From Cryobacterium roopkundense (GTDB taxonomy: Bacteria > Actinomycetota > Actinomycetes > Actinomycetales > Microbacteriaceae): a stretch of DNA of 64,000 nt. The position numbers and the translations under genes are program-made. Numbering within the stretch: position 1 is the stretch's first letter; every line of letters starts with the position of its first letter. Shown here in pieces: positions 60,188-64,000 of the stretch. The DNA is taken from NCBI RefSeq assembly GCF_014200405.1, contig NZ_JACHBQ010000001.1, positions 2,976,001 through 3,040,000 of the forward strand, read 5' to 3'. A model generated the notes under the pieces. It was not told the DNA's origin, searched no databases, and saw only the letters and a program-made list of their open reading frames with translations.

Positions 60188-60246
60188 GGGCACCGAACGC
60201 GAAACCCCTTTCCGCCAAAAATAAGGGGGTTTCCACTTCGGTGCCC
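60188..60246. repeat. 59-bp imperfect palindrome upstream of the IS1595 transposase
   Basis: Outer arms GGGCACCGAA (60188-60197) and TTCGGTGCCC (60237-60246) are perfect. Inner arms GAAACCCC and GGGGTTTC are spaced by a short AT-rich core. It lies 14 bp upstream of the transposase start and may be one element end or an operator. Confidence 0.75.
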
Positions 60247-60422
60247 GAGAGCGGATGCCCTCTGCAGCATTCCCAGACGGGAATGAGTTTTCCTCAGGGC
60301 ATCGAAGGGCAAATACATTCCGGTCCTTCTGGTTATTCAGACACGTAAGTGTGCACCTACCGTGGCGATAGCGGCCCGCTCACCTGAGAGTTGCGTCGCG
60401 ATCTCAACGAGGAGAACCAGAT

Positions 60423-62585
60423 ATGCGCACGAAGCATGGACTTCGACTAACCGCGGGCATGGCCATGGCCACCCTGGTGGTCACAGCCCTCACCGCAATG
60501 CCGGCCGCAGCAGCCCCCGGCGACTCAGCTCCCCCGGGAAAGCCCGGCAAGCCCACTCCAACGGCCCCGGCCGACTCGAGCTTTCAGAAGGTCACCCTCG
60601 ACGCGACGCCGGGCGAGCCCTTGGACCTGGCCGTGCTGCCCAACAGCGACGTGCTGCACACCACCCGGGGCGGCGACATCTGGCTGAACGACGCGAAGAC
60701 GGGACTCAACACCCTCGCGGCTTCGCTGGACGTGTACCAGCACGACGAGGAGGGTCTGCAGAGCATCGCCCTCGATCCCAACTTCGGCACGGCGGGTAAC
60801 AACTGGATCTACCTGTACTACTCCCCACCGCAGAACACCCCGCTCGACGACCCGGCGACCATCGGCGTGAATGAGGGCGACGCCCCCATCACTGGCACGG
60901 CCGAAGACTTCGCCCCGTTCCAGGGTTCGATCACCCTCTCCAGGTTCCAGTTCGACGGCGCGGTCTTCGATCTCGCGAGCGAACAGAACATCATGGAAGT
61001 CGACGTGGACCGCGGCATCTGCTGCCATGTGGGCGGCGACATCGTCTTCGACAAGGCCGGCAACCTCTACCTCTCCACCGGCGACGACTCAAACCCCTTC
61101 TCCTCCGACGGTTTCGTGCCGATCGACGAGCGTGAAGACAGCAACCCGGCCTTCGACGCGCAGCGCAGTTCGAGCAACACGAACGACCTGCGCGGCAAGA
61201 TTCTGCGCATCACGCCCACAGCGGATGGCGGTTACACGATCCCCGAGGGCAACCTGTTCGCCCCGGGAACCGAGCTGACCCGCCCGGAAATCTACGTGAT
61301 GGGCATGCGCAACCCGTTCCGCATCGAGCTCAACCAGAAGACCGGCGAGCTGTACGTGGGCGACTACTCCCCCGATTCGCGAACCGCCGATCCCCTGCGC
61401 GGCCCGTCCGGCACCGGCAAGTGGACGAGCATCACAGAGGCATCGAACTACGGCTGGCCGTACTGCGCTACCGCCGAGCTGCCCTACGTGGACTTCGACT
61501 TCGCCACCGGCGTCTCCGGCGACACCTTCGACTGCGCGGCTCCCGTGAACGATTCACCCCGCAATACGGGCCTGCGTGAGCTTCCCCCCGTCGCCCAGCC
61601 CGACGTCTGGTACGGCTACGATGAATCCGTCGACTTCCCGGAGCTCGAAACGGGTGGCATCGGCCCGATGGCCGGCCCCGTGTACGACTATGACGAGAAG
61701 GCGTCGAAGGGCAAGGCCCCCGTTGCCTGGCCCGAGTACTACGACGGCATGTCGATGATGTACGAGTGGACCCGCGACTACATCAAGGGCATGACCGTGA
61801 CCGACGGAGAGCTCAAAAAGATCGAGGCCGTGGTGGATTCGATCATCACCGACAACCCGATCGACATGGAGTTCGGCCCCGACGGCGCGCTCTACGTTCT
61901 CGAATACGGCGACGGCTACTTCGCGCAGAACCCCGACGCGCAGCTCTCCCGTATCGACTTCATCGGCGACAAGGGCAACCGCTCGCCCATCCCGATGGCC
62001 TCCGGCACGCCGACCGCGGGTGCCTCGCCGCTCACCGTGGAGTTCTCGAGCGAAGGCACCATCGACCCCGAGGGCGACGCGCTCAGCTACGCCTGGGATT
62101 TCAACTCCGACGGGATCGTCGACTCCCGTGAGCTGAACCCGACGTACACCTACGAGACGGATGGCGCTTTCACGGCGTCCCTGCAGGTAACGGATGCCGG
62201 TGGTAAGGACCGCGGGCGCTACGCCTCGGCAGAGGTTGAGATCGAGGTGGGCAATCAGGCCCCGGTCGTGACCTTCATCACCCCCGTGGTCGGTCAGGAC
62301 TTCCAGTTCGGCGACACCGTGGCCTACGAGGTTCTCGTGACGGATGACCAGGCAGTCGACTGCTCTCTCGTGACCGTGACCTACATTCTGGGCCACGACT
62401 CGCACGGTCACCCGATCACCACGTCGGGCGGCTGCACGGGAACCATCACCACCACGGTTCCCTCGGGCCACAACCCGGAGACCGACGACCTGTCGGGCGT
62501 CTTCAATGCCTCGTACACGGATGCCGGCGGCGACTCCTCTGGGCCCCTCACCGGCAGCGCCGAAGTCGTTCTGCGCTCCAACTAG
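60423..62585 (+). CDS. Secreted PQQ-dependent sugar dehydrogenase-like protein with PKD domain
   Basis: A 720-residue exported protein with signal peptide (GMAMATLVVTALTAMPAAAA). A six-bladed GSDH/sorbosone-dehydrogenase beta-propeller follows (EGLQSIALDPNFGTAGNNW; DLRGKILRITPTADGG; GMRNPFRIELNQKTGELYVG; EFGPDGALYVLEYGDGY). After it come a PKD domain (VEFSSEGTIDPEGDALSYAW) and a C-terminal beta domain. Enzymes of this fold oxidise sugars with PQQ, though many actinobacterial relatives are untested. AGGAG precedes the ATG. It is followed by a Tat-exported isomerase. Confidence 0.9.
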   Translation: MRTKHGLRLTAGMAMATLVVTALTAMPAAAAPGDSAPPGKPGKPTPTAPADSSFQKVTLDATPGEPLDLAVLPNSDVLHTTRGGDIWLNDAKTGLNTLAASLDVYQHDEEGLQSIALDPNFGTAGNNWIYLYYSPPQNTPLDDPATIGVNEGDAPITGTAEDFAPFQGSITLSRFQFDGAVFDLASEQNIMEVDVDRGICCHVGGDIVFDKAGNLYLSTGDDSNPFSSDGFVPIDEREDSNPAFDAQRSSSNTNDLRGKILRITPTADGGYTIPEGNLFAPGTELTRPEIYVMGMRNPFRIELNQKTGELYVGDYSPDSRTADPLRGPSGTGKWTSITEASNYGWPYCATAELPYVDFDFATGVSGDTFDCAAPVNDSPRNTGLRELPPVAQPDVWYGYDESVDFPELETGGIGPMAGPVYDYDEKASKGKAPVAWPEYYDGMSMMYEWTRDYIKGMTVTDGELKKIEAVVDSIITDNPIDMEFGPDGALYVLEYGDGYFAQNPDAQLSRIDFIGDKGNRSPIPMASGTPTAGASPLTVEFSSEGTIDPEGDALSYAWDFNSDGIVDSRELNPTYTYETDGAFTASLQVTDAGGKDRGRYASAEVEIEVGNQAPVVTFITPVVGQDFQFGDTVAYEVLVTDDQAVDCSLVTVTYILGHDSHGHPITTSGGCTGTITTTVPSGHNPETDDLSGVFNASYTDAGGDSSGPLTGSAEVVLRSN

Positions 62586-62620
62586 TTTCTGCCTCACACA
62601 CACTCACGAAAGGGATTGAC

Positions 62621-63601
62621 ATGTGTTTCGGATTTGACGGAGCGAGTGAACTGAACAAGTCGCTCGAAGGCACGAAGAACCTCAACCGCCGCAACTTTCT
62701 GCGCGGCGCCCTGGCGGTCGGCGCGGGCGCAGGACTGGCCGTGGCCGGAGCCGGCTCGGCGATGGCGGCGCCGGGCGGAGGGCCTGCGCACGGCCCCGGC
62801 GGCAAGCCCGGCAAGCCGGGGAAAGGCCGCAAGGTGCCACCGGGGCTGATCAGCATCCAGCTGTACACCCTGCGCTCGATCATGCGCGGCGACGGAGTGG
62901 ACGCCACGTTCGAGGCGCTCGCCGACTACGGCTACACGAAGGTGGAGCTTGCCGGGCTGTACGGGCGTACCCCGGAGGCGATGCGCGCCTACCTCGACGA
63001 GCTGGGCATCACGCCGAGCTCGAGCCACGACGGCATCAGCGGCTCGCCCGCTGCGCTGCAGGCGAAAATCGCCGGGGCGGTGACGCTCGGCCAGACGTAC
63101 ATGAACGTGCCGTACCTGGCGTCGAGCGTGGCCGACGACTGGCGCCAGTGGGCGGACCAGATGAACGCAGAGGCATCCGTTGCCCAGCAGTCGGGCATCA
63201 AGTACGGTTACCACAACCACGCGCACGAGTTCACGACCGACCTCGGTGGCGGGCTCACGCCGTGGGAGGTCTTCACGAGCCGGCTGGACCCGAAGCTCGT
63301 GCACCTCGAGGTGGACCTGTATTGGGCCGTCACGGGCGGCGTGGGCGTCGGGGCGTCAGACCCTGTGCAGTTCGCCATCGACGTGATCCACGAGGCGCCG
63401 CAGAAGACGCTCGAGTACCACGTGAAGGACCGCGATGCGGCCGGCGGCTTTGCCGACCTCGGCACCGGCGAGATCGACTTCGCGCGCATCTTTGATGCGC
63501 ACCCCGTGAAGCTCTACGCGGTGGAGAACGACCAGCCCGACGTGACCCCGCTGCAGACCGCGGAGGTGGGCTACAACTACCTGCGCGAGCTGCGCTTCTA
63601 G
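62621..63601 (+). CDS. Tat-exported sugar isomerase/epimerase-like TIM barrel
   Basis: A 326-residue protein with a Tat signal (NRRNFLRGALAVGAGAGLAV) after an unusual MCFGFDG start. A Gly/Pro-rich linker leads to a Xyl-iso-like TIM barrel (ISIQLYTLRSIMRGDG; GYTKVELAGLYG; KYGYHNHAHEFT; LEVDLYWAV). Metal ligands Glu, Asp and His are in place. A family member exported to the outside is not common. It pairs with the secreted PQQ-type dehydrogenase, 35 bp upstream, in the same operon. Confidence 0.88.
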   Translation: MCFGFDGASELNKSLEGTKNLNRRNFLRGALAVGAGAGLAVAGAGSAMAAPGGGPAHGPGGKPGKPGKGRKVPPGLISIQLYTLRSIMRGDGVDATFEALADYGYTKVELAGLYGRTPEAMRAYLDELGITPSSSHDGISGSPAALQAKIAGAVTLGQTYMNVPYLASSVADDWRQWADQMNAEASVAQQSGIKYGYHNHAHEFTTDLGGGLTPWEVFTSRLDPKLVHLEVDLYWAVTGGVGVGASDPVQFAIDVIHEAPQKTLEYHVKDRDAAGGFADLGTGEIDFARIFDAHPVKLYAVENDQPDVTPLQTAEVGYNYLRELRF

Positions 63602-63620
63602 GTTCACGCGAGTCACACCG

Positions 63621-63646
63621 GCGGCGCCCCCACGCAGGGGCGCCGC
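63621..63646 (+). terminator. Hairpin after the Tat-exported isomerase
   Basis: A 10-bp stem GCGGCGCCCC/GGGGCGCCGC with a 6-base loop, 20 bp after the stop. No T-run. Confidence 0.6.
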
Positions 63647-63703
63647 TGTCGTGCGCCCAGCATGCCGTGCCCGGCCCTCGCCCAGCGAGGCGCGAGCGCC
63701 TAT

Positions 63704-63864
63704 GAGGGAAGAGGCTGAACTTCCGCGGGTCGAAGCCACGAAGAAGCGATCAAGACCACGCCAGCCAACTCTCAGACACGGCTCACGGGGTCTCGATCGC
63801 TCGTGCCTCGCGCCTCGACCAGCGGGTTCCCGCATCCCCACGAGGGAAGAGGCTGAACTTCCGC
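63704..63864. repeat. Degraded REP-like element flanked by 23-bp direct repeats
   Basis: GAGGGAAGAGGCTGAACTTC is part of a 23-bp direct repeat at 63704-63726 and 63842-63864. Between them is a degenerate copy of the REP-like element (63727-63828), with a clear right arm (GGTCTCGATCGCTCGTGCC) and a decayed left arm. Confidence 0.75.
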
Positions 63865-63873
63865 TAGTCCAAG

Positions 63874-64000
63874 CTAGACGGGGGCGGGCTGCGTGAGGCC
63901 GGCGAGCTGCAGCAGCAGGTCGCGCACCTCGGTGGCGGCGATGGCGGCGATGGCGGCGCGGGCGGCGGACGGGTCGGAGCAGAGCAGCACGGGGCCGTCG
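63874..64000 (-). CDS. C-terminal end of an unidentified protein (gene runs off the window)
   Basis: The last 41 residues are visible (start ...DGPVLLCSDPSAARAAIAAI), with stop TAG at 63874-63876. They form a beta strand followed by an Ala-rich helix and an ending of LLLQLAGLTQPAPV. Nothing in this piece identifies the family. Strong GC bias at third codon positions supports coding. Confidence 0.5.
   Translation of the reverse strand, partial: DGPVLLCSDPSAARAAIAAIAATEVRDLLLQLAGLTQPAPV

Overview
The window is chromosomal DNA from a high-GC actinobacterium, most likely a Microbacteriaceae member (Cryobacterium-like). The evidence is a DUF222-HNH protein, a Lys-rich actinobacterial TopA tail, a PASTA-type PBP, a 6C RNA beside a tad locus and acs, frequent GTG/TTG starts with 4-bp overlaps, and the GCATCCG word that is frequent in this family. 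The genus is an inference.

Layout. 1-12.1 kb: transporters, a nonsense-riddled SDR pseudogene, a methyltransferase, DedA, a MarR/EamA divergent pair, a three-gene 2-oxoacid dehydrogenase operon (E1alpha-E1beta-E2) facing a TetR regulator, and a decayed APC permease. 12.4-15.8 kb: HNH protein, then an IS110 element sitting exactly inside a long REP-like palindrome, then tRNA-Thr(CGT). 15.8-27.5 kb: TetR, a secreted tripeptidyl-peptidase-like lipoprotein, and the replication block holB / tmk-topA. The block is split by a two-component system facing three unusual genes: a poly-Asp membrane peptide, a maltokinase/APH-like kinase and a (Val-Ala-Ser)n secreted protein. 27.6-34.9 kb: tad pilus locus, 6C RNA, acs, RidA and a DUF4177-like small gene. 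35-38.6 kb: PASTA penicillin-binding protein and metallophosphoesterase. 38.7-46.2 kb: an accessory stretch of cell-wall-directed proteins invaded by a three-gene transposon (zinc-ribbon DUF6431-like protein, DD(35)E transposase, AAA+ ATPase). 46.3-51.2 kb: tRNA-Pro(CGG), MFS pump, minisatellite, secreted protein, VanZ, HAD phosphatase. 51.4-64 kb: a sugar/polyol uptake and oxidation region with an RbsABC-like ABC transporter, dehydrogenase, TIM-barrel isomerase, ROK regulator, IS1595 transposase, secreted PQQ-type dehydrogenase and Tat-exported isomerase.

How parts work together. The sugar region reads as import, NAD(P)-linked oxidation and isomerisation under ROK control. The PQQ-type dehydrogenase and Tat isomerase form a second, extracytoplasmic pair. 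The E1/E2 operon makes an acyl-CoA from a 2-oxo acid. The TCS with the polyAsp, kinase and VAS-repeat genes looks like one co-regulated envelope module, since two of the promoter regions share a 14-bp dyad.

The strongest observations are the IS110 insertion that splits a 41-bp palindrome (39/41 matching arms when rejoined), the 6C RNA, the TCS/low-complexity module and the DUF6431 transposon whose end replaces the last codons of a peptidoglycan-hydrolase-like gene.
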